Shown here one piece after another: positions 17,697 through 26,914 of a stretch of DNA of 64,000 bases. A model generated the notes under the pieces. That model made no database searches. It saw nothing but the letters and a program-made list of their open reading frames with translations, and had not been told where the DNA came from. Numbering within the stretch: the stretch's first letter is position 1; each line of letters opens with the position of its first letter. Source of the stretch: Halobacillus dabanensis (GTDB lineage Bacteria; Bacillota; Bacilli; Bacillales; Halobacillaceae); contig NZ_FOSB01000010.1 of the NCBI RefSeq assembly GCF_900114165.1, positions 1 to 64,000 of the forward strand. Reading direction: 5' to 3'. The translations under genes and the position numbers were made by a program.

Positions 17697-19583
17697 ATGG
17701 ACCACCTGATTAATGGGTTAGCTCGTTTAGCTGGGATGAACTCTACGGCGAACAATCTTAAGAAAGGCCATATGTTTCGTGGCAAGGTTATCAGTGTCGA
17801 TAAAGGCAATGAAGCATTGATTAAATTTGGTCAAGAACAAGTGAAAGTTCATGTAAATCAATCTGTAGCCAAAGGGGCCTCTTATCTTTTTCAGGTGGAG
17901 AATATAAAACCGGCCATAGAGCTGAAAGTCGTTCCGCTTCCTGCTTTCCCATTGCAAGGTAAAGATTTATCTGCCATGCTCCAAAAGCTTGGTATAGATT
18001 CATCTAGAGAGAATAAGGCTTTTCTTAAGCAGATTCTCGCCCTTGATACACCATTTCAAAAGAAGGAAATGGTGCAGGCTTTCCGTTTTATTGAAAGTTC
18101 GGAAAACAAATCGGTTTCACGGGAGATCCTACTATTTATGTTGAAAAGAAGGATGCCTGTAAAACCTTCTATTTATCAGGCTTTGTATACGAAACACTCT
18201 ACAAGCTTTTCACAAATTTTATCAGAGTTTCAAAGGCAATTGAATCATACTTCCGACCCTGCAAGTTATAGGTTGCTTTCAAAGATACAGCAAATGCAAG
18301 GAGAGTCCCCCTCATCTTCCGTCCAGCAGACCACTTTGCGACTCGACCATGAAATAACTACGGGAAATAAGCGGACGTTTGACCTCTTCAAGCAGGCAAA
18401 CATTATAGATGTAAAAGAAACGTATGCTACCTTTCAAAAAAATTGGAGCACGGGAAATAAAGAAGGAAACCAAACCGCTATGAATAAGGCTTCTTTTCCT
18501 GTACCCTTAGAGAAAGTCGCTGCGTTATTGAAAGATTTGTTCCAAAAGCAAATACCTCTTACTGCTACGGACAGGCAATCTGTACAGCAGTGGATCTACA
18601 CAACTGAAAAAGTGATCAACCATCTCAAATCAAATAATATGGAAGCAGGCATGAGTACTCTTTCTGATCGTTTACGCTCTCAATGGATGGGGCAATTCGA
18701 CCATCTAGTGTCACGTAAGATTATTGATAAGACCTTTCCTCAGCTGGATGCGGATACAAAAAGAATGATAAGAAATGCTTCGGAAAATCTGCATACCCCT
18801 ATGAAAAATGATACTATTGCCAATTTATCGAAGGGTGACCTCCAGTCACTGTTACATAATGTTCGAGCGCTTATGCAGCAACAAGTATCGTCAGATCAAA
18901 TGCGTGCCTTAGTCGAATGGTTAGGCCATACGAGTGATTTGGTGAGCATCCCGGATAAAGACCGCATCCTCCATCAACTCAAAGCGCTGATGGATTTACC
19001 AGGATATAGTGATGAGAAGAGGTATTTATCAGCAATTAAAGAGGGGAAACATACGATCGATCAAGAGAATTCCATAAAAACCTTCCTTTTGCAGACACTT
19101 TCTGACTCATCGGAAATCCGACCAGAAACAGCAAAACGATTACTTCAATATATCAACGGTATTCAATTAGCTTCTCATTCTGAAGACGCCCAATCGCTAC
19201 AGCTTTCTATTCAATTGCCAGGGGGAATTATCGGGGCTTTGAGTGATGTGGAAATGAATATGGAAGGTCGTAAGTCCAAGGATGGTGACATTGATCCCGA
19301 CTTTTGTCATATCTTATTTTATTTGGAACTTTCCCATTTAAAAGAGACAGTGATTGATATGAATATCATAGATCGTCGTGTGTCCGTCCATATTTTCAAT
19401 GATCATACCCATTTGGAGAAACTTTTCGAACCATACAAGTCCTCATTGGATGAAGGGCTTGATAAAATTGGTTATGAGCTTACTTCCGTCCGGACATCAC
19501 CTATGAAAAAGAAAAATCAAGAGCATAGTCCGGCAGTAAACGAGAGGGAAGCAACTATTAATGGGGTGGATATCCGTATATGA
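17697..19583 (+). CDS. ylqG: YlqG-like protein with FliK-like C-terminus
   Basis: This 628-residue protein corresponds by position to YlqG, whose function is unknown. The N-terminal 80 residues look like a beta-rich domain (FRGKVISVDKGNEALIKFG). The middle is a long helical, poorly conserved stretch. The C-terminal 100 residues (LQLSIQLPGGI, HILFYLELSHLKETVIDMN, then SVHIFNDH and LDEGLDKIGYELTSV) follow the pattern of the flagellar hook-length control domain of FliK. GGGAGG lies 10 bases before the ATG, and the stop overlaps ylqH by 4 bases. The FliK resemblance is my reading, not a search result. Confidence 0.75.
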   Translation: MDHLINGLARLAGMNSTANNLKKGHMFRGKVISVDKGNEALIKFGQEQVKVHVNQSVAKGASYLFQVENIKPAIELKVVPLPAFPLQGKDLSAMLQKLGIDSSRENKAFLKQILALDTPFQKKEMVQAFRFIESSENKSVSREILLFMLKRRMPVKPSIYQALYTKHSTSFSQILSEFQRQLNHTSDPASYRLLSKIQQMQGESPSSSVQQTTLRLDHEITTGNKRTFDLFKQANIIDVKETYATFQKNWSTGNKEGNQTAMNKASFPVPLEKVAALLKDLFQKQIPLTATDRQSVQQWIYTTEKVINHLKSNNMEAGMSTLSDRLRSQWMGQFDHLVSRKIIDKTFPQLDADTKRMIRNASENLHTPMKNDTIANLSKGDLQSLLHNVRALMQQQVSSDQMRALVEWLGHTSDLVSIPDKDRILHQLKALMDLPGYSDEKRYLSAIKEGKHTIDQENSIKTFLLQTLSDSSEIRPETAKRLLQYINGIQLASHSEDAQSLQLSIQLPGGIIGALSDVEMNMEGRKSKDGDIDPDFCHILFYLELSHLKETVIDMNIIDRRVSVHIFNDHTHLEKLFEPYKSSLDEGLDKIGYELTSVRTSPMKKKNQEHSPAVNEREATINGVDIRI

Positions 19584-19849
19584 ACGAAAATAGAAGAGAA
19601 GCAATCGCATTAAGCTATCAATCTGAAAAATCAGCTCCCGAAGTTGTGGCTAAAGGTAAAGGGTATATTGCTGAAAATATTTTACAAGCAGCAAAGGATC
19701 ATCGAATCCCTGTCCAAGAAGATGCCTCTTTAGTAGAACTTCTTTCAGAACTGAACATTAATGAACAGATACCGGAGGAACTTTACCACGTGGTAGCAGA
19801 AGTTTTTGCTTTTATATATAAAGTAGATCAAACTCAAGAGAAATCCTAA
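19580..19849 (+). CDS. ylqH: FlhB C-terminal domain-like protein YlqH
   Basis: This 89-residue soluble protein matches the cytoplasmic switch domain of FlhB/YscU and nothing else. The pattern IALSYQSEKSAPEVVAKGKGYIAENI, then IPVQEDASLVELLSEL and ELYHVVAEVFAFIYKVD, aligns with the segment of FlhB after its cleavage site. The self-cleaving NPTH motif is missing. It overlaps ylqG by 4 bases, so a FliK-like and an FlhB-like protein are made together outside the fla/che operon. Function is unknown; a role like FlhX of epsilon-proteobacteria, or an unrelated one, are both possible. Confidence 0.85.
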   Translation: MNENRREAIALSYQSEKSAPEVVAKGKGYIAENILQAAKDHRIPVQEDASLVELLSELNINEQIPEELYHVVAEVFAFIYKVDQTQEKS

Positions 19850-20041
19850 TATACCTTCTTTTTAATAAAATCGGATGAATGCCCTTATTGTCGACTTTTC
19901 CTGGATCCTATGCTTCCTTACTGGATTATGGCTGAACCAACTGATATCAACCATTCAAAATAAACACTAAACATACCAGGCAGCATCCAGGACGTCCATA
20001 TTTCGACAACATAGGTGGCCTTCCTGTGTAAGGTGATTACT

Positions 20042-20075
20042 AACACTCTGTATAGCGCGAAGCAGAGTGTTTTTT
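20042..20075 (+). terminator. Terminator upstream of sucC
   Basis: AACACTCTG and CAGAGTGTT form a 9-base perfect stem with a 12-base loop, followed by a T run. It ends the rnhB-ylqG-ylqH transcript or an unannotated short RNA. Confidence 0.85.
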
Positions 20076-20200
20076 CCGTGATGATAAATATCTTAACTTC
20101 TATAAGATAAGATATGACTGGAAAACTAGTATAAAAGTCCGTTTACATAATAATATACCTGTGAATCTATTGAATTTTTCGACAGATATCTAGCTTAGTA

Positions 20201-20230
20201 TGGACAATTGATAGCGTTTTTTTATACAAT
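20201..20230 (+). promoter_or_regulatory. Promoter of sucCD
   Basis: TGGACA at 20201-20206 and TACAAT at 20225-20230 are 18 bases apart, with TATACA at 16 bases as an alternative -10. It lies about 35 bases before the sucC start. Confidence 0.55.
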
Positions 20231-20264
20231 GTACTTGCAGTGAAAATTGATGGGAGGATGAAAC

Positions 20265-21425
20265 ATGAACATTCACGAGTATCAAGGAAAAGAAATCATG
20301 CGTGATTTTGGCGTATCTGTGCCAAATGGACACGTGGCATATACCGTAGATGAAGCTGTAGAAGCAGCCAAGAAATTAGGTAGCGATGTCACAGTCGTCA
20401 AAGCTCAGATCCATGCAGGCGGACGTGGGAAAGCCGGTGGAGTCAAGATCGCTAAAAATCTTGATGAGGTGCGTACATACGCTGACGAAATACTAGGGAA
20501 AACACTTGTAACCCATCAGACTGGACCAGAAGGCAAAGAAGTAAAGCGCTTACTTATTGAAGAAGGTTGCGATATTAAGAGCGAATATTATGTTGGTCTT
20601 GTTCTGGACCGTGCGACAAGCCGTGTGACTATGATGGCGTCAGAAGAAGGCGGTACAGAAATCGAGGAAGTAGCGGAGAAGACTCCGGAGAAAATTTTCA
20701 AAGAAGTCATTGACCCAGTAACGGGTCTAACACCATTCCAGGCACGTCGACTTGCTTTTAACATCAATATTCCTAAAGAATCACTAGGAAAAGCAGTTAA
20801 ATTCATGCTTGGGTTATACGAAGTATTTGTCCAAAAGGATTGTTCCGTAGCGGAAATCAACCCATTAGTAACGACTGGGGATGGTGGCGTGCTTGCACTT
20901 GATTCGAAGCTGAACTTCGATGACAACGCATTGTTCCGTCAAAAGGATATTGCCGAGCTTCGCGACCTTGAAGAAGAAGATCCGAAAGAAGTAGAAGCTT
21001 CTAAGTATGACCTAAGCTATATTGCACTGGATGGAAACATTGGATGTATGGTAAACGGTGCTGGACTAGCTATGGCAACAATGGATACGATCAAGCACTA
21101 TAGCGGGGATCCTGCTAACTTCCTTGATGTTGGTGGCGGTGCTACTACTGAAAAAGTAACAGAAGCATTCAAAATCATCCTTTCTGATGAAAATGTCAAA
21201 GGGATTTTCGTGAACATTTTCGGCGGCATCATGAAGTGTGATGTGATCGCAGAAGGTGTCGTAGAAGCGACAAAACAAATCGGTTTGACACTACCGTTAG
21301 TGGTCCGTTTAGAAGGTACGAACGTGGATGCTGGTAAGAAAATACTCGATGAATCCGGTTTGAACATTACATCTGCTGATTCGATGGCAGAAGGCGCACA
21401 AAAAATCGTTGAACTAGTCAAGTAG
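20265..21425 (+). CDS. sucC: Succinate-CoA ligase, beta subunit
   Basis: SucC forms the ADP/GDP-binding and succinate-binding half of the TCA-cycle enzyme that converts succinyl-CoA to succinate with substrate-level phosphorylation. The ATP-grasp domain starts [17 protein letters not shown] and includes [16 protein letters not shown], and the C-terminal part has [13 protein letters not shown] and [13 protein letters not shown]. The 386 residues are typical. GGGAGG lies 7 bases before the ATG, and sucD follows after 18 bases. Confidence 0.98.
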   Translation: MNIHEYQGKEIMRDFGVSVPNGHVAYTVDEAVEAAKKLGSDVTVVKAQIHAGGRGKAGGVKIAKNLDEVRTYADEILGKTLVTHQTGPEGKEVKRLLIEEGCDIKSEYYVGLVLDRATSRVTMMASEEGGTEIEEVAEKTPEKIFKEVIDPVTGLTPFQARRLAFNINIPKESLGKAVKFMLGLYEVFVQKDCSVAEINPLVTTGDGGVLALDSKLNFDDNALFRQKDIAELRDLEEEDPKEVEASKYDLSYIALDGNIGCMVNGAGLAMATMDTIKHYSGDPANFLDVGGGATTEKVTEAFKIILSDENVKGIFVNIFGGIMKCDVIAEGVVEATKQIGLTLPLVVRLEGTNVDAGKKILDESGLNITSADSMAEGAQKIVELVK

Positions 21426-21443
21426 GAAAGGCGGGGAAATCAG

Positions 21444-22346
21444 ATGAGTGTATATATTGATAAGAACACAAAAGTCATTGTTCAAGGGATTACAGGATCA
21501 ACGGCATTATTCCACACGAAGCAAATGGTTGAATACGGTACTCAAATCGTAGGTGGTGTCACTCCAGGTAAAGGCGGTACAGAAGTGGAAGGCATTCCAG
21601 TTTTCGACACCGTTTCAGAGGCTGTTGAAAAGACCGGGGAAAATGCCTCTGTCATTTATGTACCTGCTCCATTTGCAGCAGACGCAATCATGGAGGCTAC
21701 AGATGCTGAAATGGATCTTGCTATTTGTATTACAGAGCATATTCCAGTCTTTGACATGGTCAAGGTAAAACGATACATGGAAGGTAAGAGAACGCGTCTT
21801 GTGGGACCAAACTGCCCAGGAGTCATCACTCCGGATGAGTGTAAGATCGGCATTATGCCTGGATACATTCATAAGAAAGGCCATGTAGGAGTCGTTTCTC
21901 GTTCTGGTACTTTGACATACGAAGCGGTCCATCAGCTTTCTGAAGCAGGAATTGGTCAATCTACAGCTGTTGGAATCGGGGGAGATCCTGTCAATGGAAC
22001 CGATTTCATAGATGTGCTGAAAGACTTCAATGATGACCCGGATACGGAAGCGGTCATTATGATTGGTGAGATTGGCGGTACAGCTGAAGAAGAAGCTGCT
22101 GAATGGGTGAAAGCGAACATGAATAAACCTGTTGTCGGCTTCATCGGAGGTCGTACAGCGCCGCCAGGAAAACGTATGGGTCACGCTGGTGCTATCATTT
22201 CTGGTGGTAAAGGGACAGCGGATGAAAAGATTCGTATCATGAACGAATGTGGGATTCAAGTAGCAGAAACCCCATCTGTTATGGGTGAAACGCTTATTCA
22301 GGTTTTGAAAGACGAAAACCTTTTTGAAAAGTGCAAAACACACTAA
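21444..22346 (+). CDS. sucD: Succinate-CoA ligase, alpha subunit
   Basis: SucD binds CoA and carries the phosphohistidine intermediate of succinyl-CoA synthetase. The Rossmann domain begins [14 protein letters not shown], and the active-site loop [19 protein letters not shown] contains the phosphorylated His. The 300 residues match the family. It is co-transcribed with sucC and is followed by a hairpin at 22360-22390. Confidence 0.98.
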   Translation: MSVYIDKNTKVIVQGITGSTALFHTKQMVEYGTQIVGGVTPGKGGTEVEGIPVFDTVSEAVEKTGENASVIYVPAPFAADAIMEATDAEMDLAICITEHIPVFDMVKVKRYMEGKRTRLVGPNCPGVITPDECKIGIMPGYIHKKGHVGVVSRSGTLTYEAVHQLSEAGIGQSTAVGIGGDPVNGTDFIDVLKDFNDDPDTEAVIMIGEIGGTAEEEAAEWVKANMNKPVVGFIGGRTAPPGKRMGHAGAIISGGKGTADEKIRIMNECGIQVAETPSVMGETLIQVLKDENLFEKCKTH

Positions 22347-22359
22347 TCAGGAAATGAAA

Positions 22360-22390
22360 CAGAGACCGTATCGCTTAGGTACGGTCTCTG
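22360..22390 (+). terminator. Hairpin between sucD and dprA
   Basis: CAGAGACCGTA pairs perfectly with TACGGTCTCTG over 11 bases with a 9-base loop. The following sequence is AATTATGG with no T run, so it is a strong RNA hairpin but a poor intrinsic terminator; it may protect the sucCD message or dampen read-through to dprA. Confidence 0.5.
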
Positions 22391-22412
22391 AATTATGGAA
22401 AAGAGGTGCATG

Positions 22413-23285
22413 ATGGAAAACCGAAGAAAACGACTTTTACTTCTCTATGATTCCCCTCATATGACGAGACCCCTCCTTAAGAGGATTCTAAAGATTGATC
22501 CCTCTTTGCTTTTTCCCTTTTCTATTTCTACCGATGAACTATCCCGACAATTAGCGATTCCTTACCAACGAGCGAAGTCCATTCTTGGTCATATAAAAGA
22601 CCATAATATAATGAAGAAACTCGACAAGTTTGAAAGTGATTTTTCCATTTTTACATGGTTTGATGAAGATTTTCCTATGAATTTACGGTCCATCCCTGAT
22701 CCACCGCTTGTACTCTATATCCAGGGAGACAGCACCATTTTACAGTCACCGCTTTCTATTAGCGTAGTGGGGACACGAAACCCTTCTTCCTATGCATTTC
22801 CATCTATGAGAAACGTCTTGATTCCTCTCATTAGAAGTGGCTTTACTATTGTTAGTGGGATGGCGATAGGGATTGACCAGTATGCGCATAGATTAGCGAC
22901 AGAGCAGCAAGGAAAAACCATAGCTGTCCTGGGTTCAGGATTTTATCATATATATCCGAGAAATGATCTGGGATTATACAAACAGATGATAAGGGAACAT
23001 TTGGTCATCAGTGAATACCCGCCAGACCGTCCTGCAAAAAAATATCATTTTCCTGAACGGAACCGAATTATCTCCGGATTGACCCCCTCAACATTTGTCA
23101 TTGAAGCACGGTTGAAGAGTGGGACGTTGATAACTGTAGACCAGGCATTAGAACAGGGGAGAGATGTTTATGCTCTCCCAGGACCAGCAGGAAGCATGAC
23201 AAGTGAAGGATGTCATAAAATGATTAATGAGGGCGCAAAACTTGTCCATACGTACCATGATATTGTGGAAGATTGGATAAAATAA
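22413..23285 (+). CDS. dprA: DNA processing protein DprA
   Basis: DprA loads RecA onto incoming single-stranded DNA during transformation and protects it. The central Rossmann-like domain is seen as VVGTRNPSSYAF, IVSGMAIGIDQYAH, AVLGSGFYHIYPRNDLGLY and FPERNRIISGL. An N-terminal helical domain of about 70 residues precedes it. The ATG at 22413 lies 6 bases after AGAGG and gives 290 residues; ATGs at 22395 and 22410 are in frame but badly spaced. Its presence suggests competence genes elsewhere. Confidence 0.95.
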   Translation: MENRRKRLLLLYDSPHMTRPLLKRILKIDPSLLFPFSISTDELSRQLAIPYQRAKSILGHIKDHNIMKKLDKFESDFSIFTWFDEDFPMNLRSIPDPPLVLYIQGDSTILQSPLSISVVGTRNPSSYAFPSMRNVLIPLIRSGFTIVSGMAIGIDQYAHRLATEQQGKTIAVLGSGFYHIYPRNDLGLYKQMIREHLVISEYPPDRPAKKYHFPERNRIISGLTPSTFVIEARLKSGTLITVDQALEQGRDVYALPGPAGSMTSEGCHKMINEGAKLVHTYHDIVEDWIK

Positions 23286-23364
23286 TTTGAATAATTCTTC
23301 ACAATGGTGTTAAAGTCAAGAGTAATATGAAACCTATTTTGAGACTTTTTAGAAAAAAGTATGT

Positions 23365-23393
23365 TTGACAAACGGTTTCATTATATTTAATAA
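23365..23393 (+). promoter_or_regulatory. Promoter of topA
   Basis: A consensus TTGACA at 23365-23370 is followed after 17 bases by TAATAA at 23388-23393 in an AT-rich region, 63 bases before the topA start. Confidence 0.55.
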
Positions 23394-23455
23394 TAGGGAA
23401 GATTTATTTTATGAAAATATAGAGAAATGAAAACACCTCTATGGGAGGAACCTAT

Positions 23456-25531
23456 ATGGCAGATTATCTTGTAATAGTGGAATCACCTGCAAAAGCTAAA
23501 ACCATTGAACGATACTTAGGAAAGAAATATAAAGTGAAAGCTTCTTTAGGACATGTCCGGGACTTGCCGAAAAGTCAAATGGGCGTGGACGTAGAGAATG
23601 AATTCAATCCAAAATATATTACCATTCGCGGGAAAGGTCCCGTTTTAAAGGATTTAAAAACGGCAGCTAAAAAGGCCAAAAAAGTCTATCTTGCAGCCGA
23701 CCCCGACCGTGAAGGGGAAGCGATCGCCTGGCATTTAGCTTACAGCCTTGATATTGATGATCAGTCTGAATGTCGGGTTGTTTTCAACGAAATAACAAAA
23801 GAAGCAATTAAAGATTCTTTCAAAAATCCTCGTAGTATCAACTCGGACCTTGTCGATGCACAGCAAGCACGCCGAGTATTGGACCGTCTTGTTGGGTATA
23901 ACATCAGTCCGATTCTTTGGAAAAAGGTTAAAAAAGGACTGAGTGCAGGTCGTGTGCAATCCGTAGCAGTTAAAATAATCATCGACCGAGAGAATGAAAT
24001 CAAAAATTTCGAACCAGAAGAATACTGGACGATTGAAGCTGATTTCTTAAAAGATAAAGAGAATTTTGAAGGTTCTTTTTATGGAGTGGACGGCAAGAAG
24101 CAAGAATTAAAAAAGCAAGAAGATGTAGAAAAGATTCAAAACCAGATGAAAGGGGACGACTTTTCCGTTGAGAAGGTAAACAAAAGAGAACGGAAAAGAA
24201 ATCCTTCCCTTCCATTTACAACATCTTCCTTACAACAGGAAGCGGCACGTAAATTGAACTTCCGTGCTAAGAAAACAATGATGATTGCACAGCAATTATA
24301 CGAAGGGATCGACCTTGGTGGAAAGCAGGGAACAACCGGTCTAATTACGTATATGCGTACAGACTCAACGAGGTTGTCTAATTCTGCTAAAGCTGATGCT
24401 AAACAGTATGTGGAAGAAAACTTCGGTAAAGAGTATCTGGGATATAGTAAATCACCTAAAAAACAAGAAGGAGCTCAGGACGCTCACGAAGCTATCCGTC
24501 CAACAGGTGCGGATCGGGATCCGAAAGCAATGAAAAGTATTTTATCCCGTGACCAATATCGCCTTTATAAATTGATTTGGGACCGTTTTATTGCCAGTCA
24601 AATGGCTCCGGCGATTCTCGATACAATGACTGTTCACCTGTATAATGAAGGTGTGGAATTCAGAGCAACTGGATCGGAAGTTAAATTCAAAGGGTTTATG
24701 AAGGTTTATGTGGAAGGACGAGATGATAACAAAAAAGAAAAAGACAAACTGCTCCCTCACTTAGAAGAAGGGATGACGGTAAAAGCCCAGGAAATCAAAC
24801 CAAACCAGCACTTCACACAGCCACCTCCACGCTATACGGAAGCCCGTTTAGTAAAAACTCTGGAAGAACTGGGCATAGGTCGCCCGTCTACTTATGCGCC
24901 TACATTGGATACGATTCAACGGCGAGGGTATGTAGCCCTCGACAATAAACGTTTCGTACCGACGGAACTCGGGGAGATTGTTCTGGAGGCACTGAAAGAA
25001 TATTTTCCTGAAATCATTGATGCAGACTTCACTAAAGGAATGGAAGATGACCTTGACGCCATTGAAGATGGGAAAGAAGATTGGGTAAATATCATCAATC
25101 AATTTTATCAGGGATTCCAGCCCCGTTTGGAAAAAGCGGAAAAAGAGATGGAAGAAGTGGAAATCAAAGATGAGCCAGCGGGTATCGATTGTGAAAAATG
25201 TGGACACGAATTGGTCTACAAAATGGGCCGTTATGGTAAATTTTTAGCATGTTCCAACTTTCCAGATTGTCGGAATACAAAACCGATCCTCAAAAAAATC
25301 GGAGTTACTTGTCCGAAGTGTAAAGATGGAGAAGTGGTAGAACGTAAAAGTAAAAAGAATCGGAAATTTTTCGGATGTGAAAACTATCCTGAGTGTGACT
25401 TTATTTCATGGGATAAACCAATCAGTAGACCTTGCCCGAAATGTGAGTCTCTGCTTATTGAAAAGAAATCGAAAAAAGGCACACAAATACAATGTACGAA
25501 CTGTGACTACAAAGAAGAGCCACAATCATAA
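23456..25531 (+). CDS. topA: DNA topoisomerase I
   Basis: TopA relaxes negative supercoils by single-strand passage. The N-terminal Toprim domain ([23 protein letters not shown] and [16 protein letters not shown]) is followed by the catalytic region with the nucleophilic Tyr in [14 protein letters not shown]. Three zinc-ribbon repeats end the protein, with [22 protein letters not shown] and [12 protein letters not shown]. The ATG at 23456 follows GGGAGG by 8 bases and gives 691 residues, as in B. subtilis. In B. subtilis trmFO comes next; here it does not. Confidence 0.98.
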   Translation: MADYLVIVESPAKAKTIERYLGKKYKVKASLGHVRDLPKSQMGVDVENEFNPKYITIRGKGPVLKDLKTAAKKAKKVYLAADPDREGEAIAWHLAYSLDIDDQSECRVVFNEITKEAIKDSFKNPRSINSDLVDAQQARRVLDRLVGYNISPILWKKVKKGLSAGRVQSVAVKIIIDRENEIKNFEPEEYWTIEADFLKDKENFEGSFYGVDGKKQELKKQEDVEKIQNQMKGDDFSVEKVNKRERKRNPSLPFTTSSLQQEAARKLNFRAKKTMMIAQQLYEGIDLGGKQGTTGLITYMRTDSTRLSNSAKADAKQYVEENFGKEYLGYSKSPKKQEGAQDAHEAIRPTGADRDPKAMKSILSRDQYRLYKLIWDRFIASQMAPAILDTMTVHLYNEGVEFRATGSEVKFKGFMKVYVEGRDDNKKEKDKLLPHLEEGMTVKAQEIKPNQHFTQPPPRYTEARLVKTLEELGIGRPSTYAPTLDTIQRRGYVALDNKRFVPTELGEIVLEALKEYFPEIIDADFTKGMEDDLDAIEDGKEDWVNIINQFYQGFQPRLEKAEKEMEEVEIKDEPAGIDCEKCGHELVYKMGRYGKFLACSNFPDCRNTKPILKKIGVTCPKCKDGEVVERKSKKNRKFFGCENYPECDFISWDKPISRPCPKCESLLIEKKSKKGTQIQCTNCDYKEEPQS

Positions 25532-25546
25532 TCTTGTTATAATTCA

Positions 25547-25592
25547 AAGAGCCTATGACTATCCTTATAGTTGTAGGCTCTTCTATTTAAAG
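25547..25592 (+). terminator. Terminator after topA
   Basis: AAGAGCCTATGACTAT and ATAGTTGTAGGCTCTT form a long stem with a CCTT loop and one or two mismatches. The T-rich tail is imperfect (TCTATTT). Confidence 0.7.
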
Positions 25593-25641
25593 AAGATTGA
25601 GAAAATCCCGAGTATTAAATCAGGATTTTCGCGCAGATTTA

Positions 25642-25691
25642 GGGGCGGTCGGGAACAAGTCGCTTCCGCGGGAGCGCGGTGAGCCTTCTCG
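25642..25691. repeat. GC-rich interspersed repeat-like tract
   Basis: This GC-rich stretch, with CGCTTCCGCGGGAGCG and GTGAGCCTTCTCGG, stands out from AT-rich flanks and resembles, from memory, intergenic repeats scattered through Bacillaceae genomes that share a CTTTCCGCGGG...GAGCCTCCTCGG core. Only one copy was noticed in this window, so the repeat status rests on recall. Confidence 0.4.
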
Positions 25692-25782
25692 GATTCCTCC
25701 TAACCACCATTACCTGATACCAAAGTCTCGAAGTTTAGTGTCTATGGTTAGAGAGGTTATTTATGGGGAATTGGTGTTTTGA

Positions 25783-25811
25783 TTGACACTACTTCTTATG
25801 GACGCTATAAT
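25783..25811 (+). promoter_or_regulatory. Consensus sigma-A promoter upstream of xerC
   Basis: TTGACA at 25783-25788 and TATAAT at 25806-25811 are both perfect and exactly 17 bases apart, the best promoter match in the window. It would start transcription near 25818, leaving a leader of about 190 bases before xerC. Confidence 0.7.
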
Positions 25812-26009
25812 TACGCTTTGGTAAGTCTACATACTTGACACCAACTAGTGCTTAAAACCTTTATCTGTGGCTAAAGTAGCAAAAATGGTTTATTATTTGT
25901 TTATAGTTGGAAACAATTCAGAATTTTGTTACATTTTTATTAAATCCATTGTTACGCGTTTACATGTTGTGATAAAATTTAGACGCCTTTGTGAGGTGAT
26001 AGATACGAC

Positions 26010-26909
26010 ATGCAATCTTATAAAGAATCATTCATCGAGTATTTGCAGATTGAAAAGAATGCTTCCCCTTTAACTGTGAAGCACTATTCTAGAGATCTTG
26101 ATGAATTTATTGCTTTTCTCTCCGGAGAAGGAGTGACGATTGAAAGCTGCGAATATTCCGTTGTCCGTGTCTTTTTGTCGAAACAGCATGAGGCCAATTA
26201 TTCCAGAAGAACGGTATCAAGAAAGATCTCAAGCCTTAGAAGCTTTTTCCGTTTTTTAGAGCGGGAAGATGTTATGAAACATAATCCGTTTGTCAATGTG
26301 ACATTACCGAAAGAAGATTCTCCCATACCTGACTTTTTTTATGAAGAAGAGATGGAGAAACTTTTTACAGTCAGTGATTTAAATACGACACTTGGTCAAA
26401 GAAACCAGGCATTAATTGAACTTCTATATGGTACGGGAGTACGTGTGAGTGAATGTGTGAAGATGGAAGTCGGTGATATAGACTTCGGGTTGAATACAGT
26501 TCTAGTCCACGGAAAAGGCCGAAAAGACAGGTATGTCCCAATGGGGCAGTTTGCTTCTAACGCACTAACCGCGTATATTAACCAGGGCAGGATGGAGCTT
26601 GCCTCTAAAAAAACAGAAACGAGTCAACAGTTGTTCTTAAATGCTAAGGGAGGGCCATTGACTGCGGATGGAATCCGTCTCATTTTAAAGAAGTTGGTGG
26701 AAAAAGCATCGTTGACCATTGATATCCACCCTCATAAATTAAGGCATTCTTTTGCCACACACCTTTTAAATGAAGGGGCCGATTTACGAGCGGTGCAGGA
26801 ATTATTGGGTCATGAACACCTTTCTTCCACGCAAATATACACACACGTAACGAAGGATCGACTGAGGAATGTTTATATGAATAGCCATCCGAGAGCGAAT
26901 AAGAGGTGA
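26010..26909 (+). CDS. xerC: Tyrosine recombinase XerC (CodV)
   Basis: XerC works with XerD at dif to resolve chromosome dimers. The N-terminal SAM-like core-binding domain covers residues 1-90. The catalytic domain has all active residues: Arg in GTGVRVSEC, Lys in HGKGRKDR, His-x-x-Arg in [15 protein letters not shown], His in [11 protein letters not shown] and the Tyr nucleophile in [11 protein letters not shown]. At 299 residues it is standard. GAGGTGAT lies about 11 bases before the ATG. It opens the xerC-hslV-hslU-codY operon. Confidence 0.95.
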   Translation: MQSYKESFIEYLQIEKNASPLTVKHYSRDLDEFIAFLSGEGVTIESCEYSVVRVFLSKQHEANYSRRTVSRKISSLRSFFRFLEREDVMKHNPFVNVTLPKEDSPIPDFFYEEEMEKLFTVSDLNTTLGQRNQALIELLYGTGVRVSECVKMEVGDIDFGLNTVLVHGKGRKDRYVPMGQFASNALTAYINQGRMELASKKTETSQQLFLNAKGGPLTADGIRLILKKLVEKASLTIDIHPHKLRHSFATHLLNEGADLRAVQELLGHEHLSSTQIYTHVTKDRLRNVYMNSHPRANKR

Positions 26910-26914
26910 AAGTA

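Larger units (their letters stand above)
19850..20264. other. Intergenic region between ylqH and sucC
   Basis: The first 190 bases hold no recognisable gene or hairpin. A clear terminator lies at 20042-20075, nearly 200 bases after ylqH, so either the ylqH transcript has a long 3' tail or a short untranslated RNA ends there. The sucC promoter lies at 20201-20230. Confidence 0.5.
25532..26009. other. Intergenic region where trmFO would be expected
   Basis: In B. subtilis trmFO (gid) lies between topA and xerC. Here the 478-base interval contains no trmFO reading frame or recognisable fragment. It holds the topA terminator (25547-25592), a GC-rich repeat-like tract (25642-25691), an isolated consensus promoter (25783-25811) and AT-rich sequence up to xerC. 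No ribosome-bound small gene could be supported. Confidence 0.6.

Noticed and set aside
21615-22343. 242-residue minus-strand frame opposite sucD
   Set aside because: It is long, but lies entirely opposite a highly conserved gene and has His/Phe/Ser-rich shadow composition with no ribosome binding site or family match.
25913-25931. CodY box upstream of xerC
   Set aside because: The best alignment (ACAATTCAGAATTTT) has five mismatches to the 15-base consensus, within chance expectation for AT-rich DNA.
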